Under the pieces are notes generated by a model. The model saw only the letters and a list, made by a program, of their open reading frames with translations. It was not told where the DNA came from and did not search any database. Shown one piece after another: positions 1 to 10,627 of a stretch of 64,000 nucleotides of DNA (positions within the stretch are counted from its first letter, which is position 1; each line of letters opens with the position of its first letter). The stretch lies in assembly GCA_019155185.1 (NCBI GenBank), contig CM032795.1, forward strand, positions 9,837,795 through 9,901,794, read 5' to 3'. The stretch comes from Beaufortia kweichowensis (taxonomy: Eukaryota; Chordata; Actinopteri; Cypriniformes; Gastromyzontidae). Both the position numbers and the translations under genes were made by a program.

Positions 1-797
1 AAGACTCTTACGCTCATCAAGGCATTTATTTAATCAAAAATATAGAAAAAAACAGTAATATTGCAAAATTTTATCACAATGTAAAATAATGTTTTTTATA
101 TGAATATACTTCAAAATATAATTTATTCTTGTGATGCAAAGCTAAATTTTCATCAGCTGTCACTCCAGTCTTAAGTGTCACATAATCCTTCATAAACCAT
201 TCTTATATTCTGATTTATTATTTTGATCAGTGCTGGAAACAGTGTGCTGCTTAACCTACATGTGATACTTTTTTCAGGATTCTTTGATCAATAAAAGGTT
301 AAAAAGAACAGCATTTTTTTTTATAACAGAAAGGTTTTCTAACAATATACACTACTATTCATCAAGGATGTGTTAAATTAATAAAAAGTGATAGCATTGT
401 TAGAAAAGATTTATATTTTGAATAAATGCTGTTCTTTCTTGTTATTCTTCAAAGAATCCTGAAAAAAGAATCAAGGGTTAAAAGAATATTTGGCAGCACA
501 CCTGTTTCCAACATCAGAATCAGCATATTAGAATGATTTTTGAAGGATCATGTGACACTTAAGACTGGAGTGACAGCTGATGAAAATTCAGCATTGCATC
601 ACAGGGATAAATGATATTAATTATATTATATAAGTATATTCATATAAAAAAACATTATTTTATATTGTAATAACATTTAGCAATATTACATTTTTTTCTA
701 TATTTTTGATCAAATAAATGCAGCCTTGATGAGCATATGAGACTTCTTTAAAAAACATTAATCAGTCTTACTGATCCCAAACTTTTGAGCGGCAGTG
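1..797. mobile_element. Foldback-type MITE, copy truncated by window start
   Basis: The left part (about 1-250) is roughly the reverse complement of the right part (about 540-797): 'catcaaggcatttatttaatc' on one side, 'gatcaaataaatgcagcc' and 'cttgatgagc' on the other. The right end reads 'cttttgagcggcagtgta', a terminus seen in a very common fish inverted-repeat element. No coding capacity is visible. The complete second copy lies at 5849-6846. Family name not assigned. Confidence 0.7.
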
Positions 798-1057
798 TAT
801 GTATATCTGTTTTATACATTCAAAAAGAACTTTTGATCTAATATATAAACCACTGCAAGTAGTTATTTTTGTAATAGGACTTTTGACTTAAATTTTTATA
901 GTCAAAAGAGCTGGTGGAAAGTTCTGTTAGACAATAATGTAAATGTTATCCTTACCACACATATCAATCACAAAAAAATAAGCTAAAATTGTCTGCATTG
1001 TATGCTACTCTTAATTTCCCAGAAATTGGGTAAGTAAAAAGAAAATCTACTGTAGGA

Positions 1058-1114
1058 GAAAACGGAAACTGAGCCAGAAGTGTCAGAGGGGAATCCCACA
1101 AGAATAGTATAAAA
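1058..1114 (+). promoter_or_regulatory. ISRE, NF-kB site and TATA box of chemokine copy A
   Basis: In order: GAAAACGGAAACT at 1058-1070 fits the interferon-stimulated response element (GAAANNGAAACT). GGGGAATCCC at 1088-1097 is a consensus kappa-B site. TATAAAA is at 1108-1114. The ATG follows at 1181. This ISRE / kappa-B / TATA order matches the known layout of CXCL10-type promoters and predicts induction by interferon and NF-kB signalling. Confidence 0.75.
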
Positions 1115-1180
1115 TGAAGCCATTCAGCTAATATATTCAGACTCTAGTCTGATCTGACTGGTTAAAGGGTAAATACTACA

Positions 1181-1779
1181 ATGAAGACTGTGGCAGCTTT
1201 TCTTGTTTGTGTCTGTTTGACTGTTTTTGTTGTTAAAGGTAAGATTGTTTTTTATGTTTTTTACAACATTTCTCACAATCACTTGTTTTCACAGGAATCA
1301 ATTTAATTATTTTATTCTTATGCTCTCTAGGGCACCCTGGGACTGGCAAAGAAAGATGTTTATGTCAGGGTCCTGGTGTCAAAATGGTGAGGCCAAAGCT
1401 GATAGAGAAGCTTGTAATTCACCCTGCTAGTGCATTTTGTCAACGCCTGAAATTGTGTAAGTTGGTAATTCAAAATATAATTAGGCTAAATGCTACACCT
1501 ACTGCACCTATTTCCCTTCAAATAAATGTACAATGTGTTTGAACAGTGTGACGCTGAAGAATGGTGCAGGGTCGAAATGTTTAAACCCAAAGTCTTCCTT
1601 TACCAAAAACATCATTGAGAGGATAACAAATAGAACAAGGTGAGTGTTTCCTTATATTGAAAGCACTAAAACTGACATGGAAGCTAATTTTATATGTTAC
1701 AATACAAATAAAGCATGAATAGAATGAACGTCTACCTGTTTAATGAAATTGTAATTTTTATCTTTTTAGGAGTTCTTAA
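1181..1779 (+). pseudogene. CXCL9/10/11-like chemokine, copy A, frameshifted
   Basis: Four exons can be read at 1181-1238, 1331-1456, 1547-1639 and 1770-1779, with GT-AG borders in the same places as the intact copy at 7247. Exon 1 is a hydrophobic signal peptide starting MKTVAAFLV. Exon 2 holds the C-L-C motif and the third cysteine; exon 3 holds the fourth cysteine (KCLNP). Compared with copy B, one G is missing near 1449 ('cgcctgaaattgtg' against 'cgcctggaaattgtg'). With the normal donor, exon 3 is then entered out of frame and a TGA is met almost at once, removing the fourth cysteine and C-terminal helix. It is either a young pseudogene or a consensus error in the assembly; the intact promoter and splice sites leave both open. 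Confidence 0.75.
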
Positions 1780-2805
1780 ATGTGGGGTTCAACTCTCGTT
1801 TGTGTGTAAAGGTTATGGTCAACGTGAATTGTGTCATTAAAAGCTATATTGATTTGTATATTAACACATTATATACATAGAATATTTGTTTTATTGTTTA
1901 ATTTATAAAACAAACCAATGTGTAATATGTTCCTTTTGTCCAATAAATTCTTATAAATTCTTCATTTTTTCCTTCATATTTTCTCTGTGGTCATATTTTC
2001 ACTGGTCTTACTTAAATAATCATTTCATATCTCTGGGTATCAGTGGGTAGTTATATACATTTCCACATAAATAAGTTGGGCCTGATAAGCATTTAACAGT
2101 ATATAGCACATTAGGGGTTACTTACACTAAAACCAAACAAAAGACAAACTGAATAGGACAGAACAAAGCATATTTAAAAAAAAACTTGTGTTTCTAATAT
2201 TCAAAAATATACCTACGATGTGAAAAACACACATAATACATCAGCAAAAAGTTTCTACAAAAATGGTATTCTGTGAAAATAGATTTTAATGGTTAGTACT
2301 GGTAGAGGGAAAAGAAGGACACTACTGTCACTGGATCTGCCATTCACAGGAACTCCAAATGCAACATCAACCTTTTTGGTTGTAACCAATCACTGTCACG
2401 GATCTGACACAGATCACCTCCACAGATCTGGCAAGCCCACACATTAGCCAATCACAACACACCAGAATACTGATTACACACACCTGCCACTAATCACCAG
2501 CTCACTTATCCATTTGCATTGAATCATGAAATCATCATTTAACTTAATCTATTTAAATTTAACTTAAATCTATCATTTAACTTAAAATTAATCTATACTA
2601 TATGGTACATGCATTTTCATTTGCATACAAATATTGTTTGGTTAATATTGTACTATATCTCTTGTTAGGAACATGAGTTTGTGTACTGCTTTTTTTTCTT
2701 ATAAATTCAACACCTCATTAAGAATCTATTTAAAATAAAGAGGCAGTGAAACTGTCAGTGTTGTCATACTGAAAACTGTTTTGTGGTTTATTCCTGCCTG
2801 CATGA

Positions 2806-3545
2806 TATATCAGAATTTCTAAAAGCAACTTGTGTGTGCTTTGCCTTAAAAAAGGTACAAAAGCTGTCACTCTGATGATAGGCCTACCCTTCAAAAAGAT
2901 CCTATTTTGTCCCATTTAGATGCAGATATGTATACATTTGATTCCTATATGTAGCTTTTAGGCACTAATATGCACTGTTTAGGTGACATATTGAGATATA
3001 AGACATGACTGAAAAATTGAATGTATGTTGTATTCTTTGACTTGGTTAATATTCATTTTATTTTATATTTTTATTTCCAGTTCATCATACATTTTTATCT
3101 TTTATTGCTGTTATTTAATCTAATGCTTTGTTGTCTTTCCAAGTAGATATGGGTCTCCATCTCAAGGTTTTAAGAACGTCAGAAGTCAATGTTGCGATGC
3201 AGTAATTTTCCACCTTCTCCGCATGCTATAATAACACACGTTGAATCTGTTTCTAGTCAGTCAGGGTCAGACTGAGCATTGACACGGAACTGCTCATCTC
3301 TTGCCTGCTGTTCTTCACCTCCATCTCTGTATCTGTCTAACGGTTGATGAAAAGTGTTAACCTACAACAGTTCTTTAAGTAACGCATCACGTCATTTTCT
3401 TGAGTGAGTACAATAATTAGTGAACTTGATTTAAACTGTAACGTTTTTGTCATTAATCATATTTGGATCTTTCAAAGGGGAAGCATTATTCTACAGCCAG
3501 GATCATCAGCTTCTCTTTGTAAGGTCTCGTCAAATTGTTTTTGCA
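2806..3545. other. Intergenic, 5' flank of the long-tail chemokine
   Basis: Unique AT-rich DNA between the duplicated segment and the next chemokine. I see no ORF that can be tied to a gene. The last ~150 bases probably include the 5' UTR of the gene starting at 3546. No clear TATA box, ISRE or kappa-B site was found here, unlike the other chemokine promoters. Confidence 0.4.
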
Positions 3546-5180
3546 ATGAATGTGGGTGTTCTCATGTTGCTGTGTGGTGTGGTGCTTGGACTGAGTGAAG
3601 GTACACAAAGTGGAGGTAAATTGGTATCTATTGACATTACTGTTTTTTTATTGATTGTATTTGATTGAATAATGTAAAACAGTTTTAAGGTCTGTAAAGG
3701 AAGCTCAAATATATTACGATGTTATTAACTAAATGTCAGTAGTTTATTGATTTCAAAATGTTTTTTTTAAATATAAATCAATGTTTATTGACATTACTAC
3801 ACATTAAAATGTATATCTACTAATGCTTAATTGGTGAGGGATAATGTATGTGTCTGTGTACAGTAGGAGATAAACTTAGCAGCCCTATAACAGTGTGTCC
3901 TTAATTGTGTGTGGGGGTCTGTCATTTTAATGTAATTAATGCATCAGTTATGGATATTAGCCTTGCACAATTTAACACAAGTAATGTTAAACAGAAAGTT
4001 ACAAGGATTGCAAATGCAAAAGGAGACTGCTGAAAACTGTGAGCCTTAAATGCGTTAGTAAGGTCAAATTGTTGGAACCCACCTCAACCTGCTCAAATCA
4101 TGAGATTTTGTAAGTAGACTACTTTTTAATGTAATGTTTTTATCTATTTTAATTTGTTCTTTTAAAAACTACTGTTTGACATATATTTTCTAAATATTAG
4201 AGAATAATCAATGCATTCATTTGATTATGAAAGCATAAACAATACAAATAAATTTTGTTCTTGCTGAGCTCAGGTTGACAGTAAAAGCAAAAAGCAAGTC
4301 GAAAAGCACGGTAAAATGGCTACAGGTGTGTCTGGATCCAAATGGTGAACAAGGAAAGGAATTAATTAAAAACAAAGGGTAAGTTACACTGTTGCATTAC
4401 GACTTAACTATCTGCATGTGCTGTCTAAAAACCTGTCTGAAAGTAATTCTGAGTCTTGAATGTTTTTTCAGTAAGAAAGAGGAGGAGGAGAAGAAGAAGG
4501 AGGAGGAGAAGAAGAAGGAGGAGGAGGAGAAGAAGAAGGAGGAGGAGAAGAAGAAGAAGGAGGAGGAGGAGGAGAAGAAGAAGAAGGAGGAGGAGGAGAA
4601 GAAGAAGGAGGAGAAGAAGAAGAAGGAGGAGGAGGAGGAGAAGAAGAAGGAGGAGGAGAAGAAGAAGGAGGAGGAGGAGAAGAAGAAGAGGAGGAGGAGG
4701 AGGAGGAGGAGGAGGAGAAGAAGAAGGAGGAGGAGGAGAAGAAGAAGGAGGAGGAGGAGAAGAAGAAGAAGGAGGAGGAGGAGGAGAAGAAGAAGAAGGA
4801 GGAGGAGGAGAAGAAGAAGGAGGAGGAGGAGGAAGAAGAAGAAGAAGGAGGAGGAGGAGGAGAAGAAGAAGAAGGAGGAGAGAAGAAGAAGGAGGAGGAG
4901 GAGGAGAAGAAGAAGAAGGAGGAGGAGGAGAAGAAGAAGAAGAAGGAGGAGGAGGAGAAGAAGAAGAAGGAGGAGGAGGAGGAGAAGAAGAAGGAGGAGG
5001 AGGAGGAGAAGAAGAAGAAGGAGGAGGAGAAGAAGAAGAAGGAGGAGGAGGAGAAGAAGAAGGAGGAGGAGAAGAAGGAGAAGGAGAAGGAGAAAGAGTA
5101 GGAGAAGGAGAAGACTGGCAAAAAGTGACTATTCACATTATCTAGCACCTGTTATAGTTTATGCTCAAGACATGCCATAA
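3546..5180 (+). CDS. CXC chemokine with very long Glu/Lys-rich tail
   Basis: Exons 3546-3615, 3995-4109, 4274-4378 and 4472-5180 join in frame with intron phases 1, 2, 2, the same as the neighbouring CXC genes, giving 332 aa as assembled. Residues 1-19 look like a signal peptide (MNVGVLMLLCGVVLGL). The C-K-C motif is at residues 29-31 with no ELR before it; the third cysteine is C56 (TCSNHEIL) and the fourth C81 in VCLDPNGEQ. Odd points: an extra cysteine (C43) and a KSKS-rich insertion making the C3-C4 spacing 25 rather than about 16. From residue 98 the protein is encoded by a purine repeat: alternating blocks of 3-5 Glu and 3-4 Lys, switching to poly-Arg where single bases are lost. In the Glu/Lys frame a TAG stands at 5099-5101, right after the repeat. 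Receptor unknown; CXCL9 also has a basic tail, but a far shorter one. Core gene sure, tail length and frame uncertain. Confidence 0.8.
4473..5117 (+). repeat. Polypurine GGA/GAA minisatellite in exon 4
   Basis: About 640 bases with almost only A and G on the + strand, built from alternating runs of GGA and GAA triplets in an irregular ~18-24 base higher-order unit. It lies inside the last exon of the chemokine above. Triplet phase slips are visible near 4688, 4840 and 4880. The minus-strand Ser/Phe/Pro ORF and the poly-Arg and poly-Gly/Glu ORFs over this stretch are shadows of the repeat. Such homopurine-homopyrimidine tracts are known to form triplex DNA and to be unstable. Confidence 0.95.
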
Positions 5181-5765
5181 CATTTCTGTCATTTAGTTAT
5201 CTTCATAAATCAGATCTTTTGTGATTGTAATATTTCTCTGATTCAGCCTTAATAATTTAGCCCCATTTTAAATGATTGTAGTCAACATTTTATTCTGTAA
5301 GACTTTTGAAATAAGTAGATGTTTATAATTGGGTTTTTTTTTGTGAAAATTATAACTGGAATGCATTTATACAAAAACCTTTCTGTGATTGTTCTGTGGT
5401 ATAACCATTAATAAAGAATAATGCTAATTATTTACAAATAAAAAAAATTGCCATAATAACTTGACTTTGAAAGTAATGTTCAAAATTCATTGCAATAGTG
5501 TGGTGCAGATATTTTATAAGTTTGCATTAGTTGTTGTCATATTGTATAAAACTACATATTTTATTATGAAACATCAGGAAATGGTTCATGAAATAGCTGA
5601 GTAGAGCCTGATTCTTACATAAATAGAATAGAATCTTACATAAATTGTTGAATTAAATGTAATAGTAATTTCAGTATGTTAATTTATGAACCATTTATGC
5701 ATGAGGTAATGGTTCTTTATAATAACGGTTATTTGTGTGCTGCCTATTCCTGCTGTTTAAGATAA

Positions 5766-5803
5766 AGGTAAGAGTGCTACCCATTAAGCCACTGTACCAC
5801 CCT
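5766..5803 (-). mobile_element. Short tRNA-SINE-like relic
   Basis: On the minus strand this reads like the head of a tRNA-derived SINE ('gtacagtggcttaatgggta', an A-box-like stretch). Only this piece is recognisable. The rest of 5181-5848 is AT-rich intergenic DNA in which I see nothing else. Confidence 0.35.
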
Positions 5804-5848
5804 GTATTTTGGACAAAATAATAACCAAAACAAAACATTTGTTTATAT

Positions 5849-6846
5849 ACACCCCCGCTCAACAGTTTGGGATCAGTAAGACTTGTAATGTCTTTTAAAG
5901 AAGACTCTTACGCTCATCAAGGCATTTATTTAATCAAAAATATAGAAAAAAACAGTTATATTGCAAAATTTTATTACAATATAAAATAATGTTTTTTATA
6001 TGAATATACTTCAAAATATAATTTATTCTTGTGATGCAAAGCTGAATTTTCATCAGCTGTCACTCCAGTCTTAAGTGTCACATAATCCTTCATAAACCAT
6101 TCTTATATTCTGATTTATTATTTTGATCAGTGCTGGAAACAGTTTGCTGCTTAACCTACATGTGATACTTTTTTCAGGATTCTTTGATCAATAAAAGGTT
6201 ATTCTTTAATTTTAAAATGTACGGGATATAAACTTGAATTAAATAAGAATGTCCAAACTCGCAAAAATAATTAAAAGAACAGCATTTTTTTTTATAACAG
6301 AAAGGTTTTCTAACAATATACACTACTATTCAAAAGTTCTCAGTACACTTCTATTCCTTCTTTTTTTAAAGGAATTAATACTTTTATTCATCAAGGATGT
6401 GTTAAATTAATAAAAAGTAATAGCATAGATTTACATTGTTAGAAAAGATTTTTATTTTGAATAAATGCTGTTCTTTTTAACTTGTTATTATTCAAAGAAT
6501 CCTGAAAAAAAGAATCAAGGGTTAAAAGAATATTTGGCAGCACACCTGTTTCCAACATCAGAATCAGCATATTAGAATGATTTTTGAAGGATCATGTGAC
6601 ACTTAAGACTGGAGTGACAGCTGATGAAAATTCAGCATTGCATCACAGGGATAAATGATATTAATTATATTATATAAGTATATTCATATAAAAAAACATT
6701 ATTTTATATTGTAATAACATTTAGCAATATTACAGTTTTTTTCTATATTTTTGATCAAATAAATGCAGCCTTGATGAGCATATGAGACTACTTTAAAAAA
6801 TATTAATCAGTCTTACTGATCCCAAACTTTTGAGCGGCAGTGTATG
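5849..6846. mobile_element. Foldback-type MITE, complete copy
   Basis: Left end 'cgctcaacagtttgggatc' and right end 'gatcccaaacttttgagcg' are inverted copies, and both arms (about 300 bases each) are mutually reverse complementary. The centre is AT-rich and has no ORF. The element straddles the left border of the second segmental copy. Same family as 1-797. Non-autonomous; source transposase not in this window. Confidence 0.75.
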
Positions 6847-7123
6847 TATATCTGTTTTATACATTCAAAAAGAACTTTTGATCTAATATAAAAAACCACT
6901 GCAAGTAATTATTTTTGTAATAGGACTTTTGACTTAAATTTTTATAGTCAAAAGAGCTGGTGGAAAGTTCTGTTAGACAACACACTCTTGCATAAATGCA
7001 TAATGTAAATGTTATCCTTACCACACATATCAATCACAAAAAAATAAGCTAAAATTGTCTGCATTGTATGCTACTCTTAATTTCCCAGAAATTGGGTAAG
7101 TAAAAAGAAAATCTACTGTAGGA

Positions 7124-7180
7124 GAAAACGGAAACTGAGCCAGAAGTGTCAGAGGGGAATCCCACAAGAATAGTATAAAA
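7124..7180 (+). promoter_or_regulatory. ISRE, NF-kB site and TATA box of chemokine copy B
   Basis: Identical to the module of copy A: GAAAACGGAAACT at 7124-7136, GGGGAATCCC at 7154-7163, TATAAAA at 7174-7180, ATG at 7247. All three motifs are unchanged in both copies. Confidence 0.75.
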
Positions 7181-7246
7181 TGAAGCCATTCAGCTAATAT
7201 ATTCAGACTCTAGTCTGATCTGACTGGTTAAAGGGTAAATACTACA

Positions 7247-7848
7247 ATGAAGACTGTGGCAGCTTTTCTTGTTTGTGTCTGTTTGACTGTTTTTGTTGTT
7301 AAAGGTAAGATTGTTTTTTATGTTTTTTACAACATTTCTCACAATCACTTGTTTTCACAGGAATCAATTTAATTATTTTATTCTTATGCTCTCTAGGACA
7401 CCCTGGGACTGGCAAAGAAAGATGTTTATGTCAGGGTCCTGGTGTCAAAATGGTGAGGCCAAAGCTGATAGAGAAGCTTGTAATTCACCCTGCTAGTGCA
7501 TTTTGTCAACGCCTGGAAATTGTGTAAGTTGGTAATTCAAAATATAATTAGGCTAAATGCTACACCTACTGCACCTATTTCCCTTCAAATAAATGTACAA
7601 TGTGTTTGAACAGTGTGACGCTGAAGAATGGTGCAGGGTCGAAATGTTTAAACCCAGAGTCTTCCTTTACCAAAAACATCATTGAGAGGATTACAAATAG
7701 AACAAGGTGAGTGTTTCCTTATATTGAAAACACTAAAACTGACATGGAAGTTAATTTTATATGTTACAATACAAATAAAGCATGAATAGAATGAACGTCT
7801 ACCTGTTTAATGAAATTGTAATTTTTTATCTTTTTTAGGAGTTCTTAA
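7247..7848 (+). CDS. cxcl11: CXCL9/10/11-like chemokine, intact copy B
   Basis: Exons 7247-7304, 7397-7523, 7614-7706 and 7839-7848 join with phases 1, 2, 2 into 95 aa, the usual length for secreted CXC chemokines. Residues 1-20 (MKTVAAFLVCVCLTVFVVKG) are the signal peptide. The C-L-C motif is at 29-31 with no ELR, the third cysteine at 56 and the fourth at 73 in KCLNPESSFTKN, followed by an amphipathic C-terminal helix. The VTLKNG stretch before the fourth cysteine is typical of the CXCL9/10/11 group, whose members bind CXCR3 and attract T and NK cells in mammals. Start: only ATG before the signal peptide, 67 bases after the TATA box. The fish symbol (a cxcl11 copy) is my best guess; the class is firm. 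Confidence 0.85.
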
Positions 7849-8892
7849 ATGTGGGGTTCAACTCTCGTTTGTGTGTAAAGGTTGCGGTCAACGTGAATTG
7901 TGTCATTAAAAAGCTATATTGATTTGTATATTAACACATTATATACATAGAATATTTGTTTTTATTGTTTAATTTATAAAACAAACCAATGTGTAATATG
8001 TTCCTTTTGTCCAATAAATTCTTATAAATTCTTCATTTTTTCCTTCATATTTTCTCTGTGGTCATATTTTCACTGGTCTTACTTAAATAATCATTTCATA
8101 TCTCTGGGTATCAGTGGGTAGTTATATACATTTCCACATAAATAAGTTGGGCCTGATAAGCATTTAACAGTATATAGCACATTAGGGGTTACTTACACTA
8201 AAAACCAAACAAAAGACAAACTGAATAGGACAGAACAAAGCATATTTAAGAAAATATCTTGTGTTTCTAATATTCAAAAATATACCTACGATGTGAAAAA
8301 CACACATAATACATCAGCAAAAAAAGTTACAATATACCTACACTACTGTACTGGTAGAGGGAAAAGAAGGAGGGAAGTGTGTCAGAGACAAAATTCACTA
8401 AGAACAGAACACTGAGATCATGCCATTCACTAAGAACAGTCCAAATGTTCTCATTAACATCAACCTTCCACAGATCTGGACAGGCTCCAGCAACACCCAA
8501 TCACCTTCCACAGATCTGGCAAGCCCACACATTAGCCAATCACAACACACCAGAATACTGATTACACACACCTGCCACTAATCACCAGCTCACTTATCCA
8601 TTTGCATTGAATCATGAAATCATCATTTAGCTTAATCTATTTAAATTTAACTTAAATCTATCATTTAACTTAAAATTAATCTATACTATATGGTACATGC
8701 ATTTTCATTTGCATACAAATATTGTTTGGTTAATATTGTACTATATCTCTTGTTAGGAACATGAGTTTGTGTACTGCTTTTTTTCTTATAAATTCAACAC
8801 CTCATTAAGAATCTATTTAAAATAAAGAGGCAGTGAAACTGTCAGTGTTGTCATACTGAAAACTGTTTTGTGGTTTATTCCTGCCTGCATGA

Positions 8893-9642
8893 AAGCATAA
8901 CCAAACCAAATGAGCTTATCAGTGATTTCATCATCAAAATATTGTTTGTTATTTAATATTGCAACCTGTTAACTGTCACCATTCCACAGGTGGAACACTC
9001 AGGTTATTTCACTATTCACTTTAATATTTCATAGATAAATTCTAACTATATATTGATGGAAAGATCTATGACAAATTTTCATAACAATAATAAATGTTAA
9101 TAAAAAAATGTAAAATTTTAATGTTATTTAAAAAAATACCTAAAATAATAATATATAAAATTATATGATAAATTATTTAAAGAGTAACAGAAGTGAAGTG
9201 TTACAAAATATCTAAAATAAAAAAGTAGTTCAGGTACTGCAATTTTATGTGTATGCACATAAGTTTAGGTTTAATGGCTAGTTTTTAATATTACAATTTT
9301 AAGATTGAGTTGTTTGTGGCAGATGTTTGAATGAAAAACAATTCAGTATTTTTGTATAATACTGACTGGTTAATAGACTACAAAAGATCAGTGGATTACC
9401 GTATTTGTGCAGGTATGGATTTCAGTTGAGCAGGCATATCCTGAAATTGTTATCTTCATCTTTAAGGTGTTTGATTGCATGTTTCCAAAGTTGCAGTAAA
9501 AGAAAATGTCTTCCTTTTTGGAAAAAACAATTATTACACTATAACAAGACGCATACAGCTGTAAATGAAAGCATTTCAGTAAAACAGGAAATCAAAACAG
9601 CTGTGCTTCTGAAATTTAAAACTGAGAACTGCGTACTGAGAG
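8893..9642. other. Intergenic with dispersed AT-rich repeat
   Basis: Contains a copy (about 8966-9260) of an unclassified repeat that starts 'ctgtcaccattccacaggtg'. Other copies lie near 38,009 and 40,862. No gene seen. Confidence 0.5.
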
Positions 9643-9674
9643 GGGAAACTCCTGATCCGATGATGGATATATAA
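9643..9674 (+). promoter_or_regulatory. NF-kB site and TATA box of chemokine gene 3
   Basis: GGGAAACTCC at 9643-9652 is a consensus kappa-B site and TATATAA at 9668-9674 the TATA box, 58 bases before the ATG. A weak ISRE-like stretch (GAAATTTAAAACT, 9611-9623) sits at the place of the ISRE in the duplicated genes. Confidence 0.65.
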
Positions 9675-9731
9675 GCAGCTGAACTCCTTCAATCCTATAT
9701 TCCTACTCCAGACATTAAAATATTAAAAACA

Positions 9732-10627
9732 ATGAAGACTGTTGCAATTTTAGTTTTGCTGGCGTGCCTGTTTGCTGCAGAAGTAAAAGGTGAGTATTTA
9801 ATTTAAGATCTACTCATTTTGAAATAACATAAATATTACTAAATATTATTCCAATTTTATCCATTTTAGGGCAGCACAAGGGTTTCATAGGTAGATGTCT
9901 CTGTGCTGACAAAGGTATGGATGTGGTTCCCCGAAAGATGATTGAGAAGGTCGAAATCTTCACCCCAAGCCCATCTTGTGAAAAGCAGGAAATTATGTAA
10001 GAAGATAACTACAAACTGTTACAATAATATCTGTACAGTAATGTTGTGTATTTTAGCTATGGCTGCGTGTGGTCTTAACTCATCTTTACTTTCTCACGTT
10101 CAGTGTCACTCTGAAGAATGCAGAGAGGAAATGCTTGAATCCAGAGTCTAAATTCACACAGAATTTAATCATTCGGATTTTTGAAAAGAGGTTAGTGTTG
10201 TTTGTAGTTTTGTTTTATTTTCACCAAAGCAAAGACACAAGCATGCATGAAATGAGAAGTTTTGTCCCATGCCATGATTTGTGGTTTGTTTAAACTTAAT
10301 TTTTCATCATTAAAATACTGGATAATCTGTAAATAAAAGTAACAGCAGATTAAATCAGTTCTACTTTAGTTAATTAAAAAAAATTGGTTATTTTGAAACG
10401 TATCCAGCTCAACTAAAAAGGTGTTTGTGGAATAAGAATATATATTAATAGTAAGAACTGGACAAATCAGTTGCACATTTAAGGTTAATGTTCTTGTCAG
10501 CATCTTTCATCATCAGACGCCATCTGACAATTATTGCTTACAGTGAATTTTTATTTTTCATTTCTTAAGCAATAAGTAGGGCTAACACACAGTATGTGTT
10601 TCTGTACTTTACAGGGCAAAGCAATAG
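9732..10627 (+). CDS. cxcl11: CXCL9/10/11-like chemokine, gene 3
   Basis: Exons 9732-9789, 9870-9996, 10104-10190 and 10615-10627 with phases 1, 2, 2 give 94 aa. Signal peptide MKTVAILVLLACLFAAEVKG at residues 1-20. The C-L-C motif is at 29-31 (GRCLCADKG), third cysteine 56 in TPSPSCEKQEII, fourth 72 in KCLNPESKFTQN, then a helix ending in KRAKQ. SPSCEKxEIIVTLKN is close to what I recall of CXCL9/10/11. No ELR. Expected to be a secreted, interferon-type inducible leukocyte attractant acting through a CXCR3-like receptor. It differs from the 7247 gene at many residues, so it is an older paralogue. All splice sites are GT-AG. Intron 3 carries DNA repeated downstream at 12,346. Confidence 0.88.
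10247..10540 (+). repeat. Intron-3 segment duplicated at 12,346-12,750
   Basis: 'aatgagaagttttgtcccat' and the next ~120 bases, then 'gtatccagctcaa' to 'catcttt', recur at 12,346-12,480 and 12,593-12,750 in the same order. The downstream copy has an extra ~110 bases between the two parts. Neither piece has coding sense. Confidence 0.8.

Larger units (their letters stand above)
1..2805. repeat. Segmental duplication, copy A
   Basis: This segment is repeated almost base for base at 5901-8892, including the MITE, the chemokine promoter, all four chemokine exons and introns, and the downstream AT-rich DNA. Homology ends abruptly at 'ttcctgcctgcatga'. Differences are scattered substitutions and short indels, which suggests a recent duplication. 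The window begins inside the unit, so its true left end is unknown. Positions 1780-2805 hold no gene, only 3' flank and a short dispersed repeat with 'cacagatctggcaagcccac'. Confidence 0.93.
5901..8892. repeat. Segmental duplication, copy B
   Basis: Counterpart of 1-2805. It has small insertions missing in copy A, for example about 65 bases after 6200 and a different stretch at 8320-8500. Contains the intact chemokine at 7247-7848. Positions 7849-8892 hold only 3' flank, AT-rich DNA and a short dispersed repeat near 8500. Because the unrelated long-tail chemokine lies between the copies, the duplicated unit may have been larger. Confidence 0.93.

Noticed and set aside
1227..1430. 67-codon frame running through intron 1 into chemokine exon 2
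   Set aside because: It reads the exon out of frame; the spliced frame with C-L-C and KCLNP is clearly the real one. The same holds for 7293-7496.
4468..5148. Long minus-strand Ser/Phe/Pro frame and + strand poly-Arg/Gly-Glu frame as genes
   Set aside because: They are low-complexity readings of the GGA/GAA repeat with no splice, promoter or domain support; only the + strand frame that follows from chemokine exon 3 makes sense.
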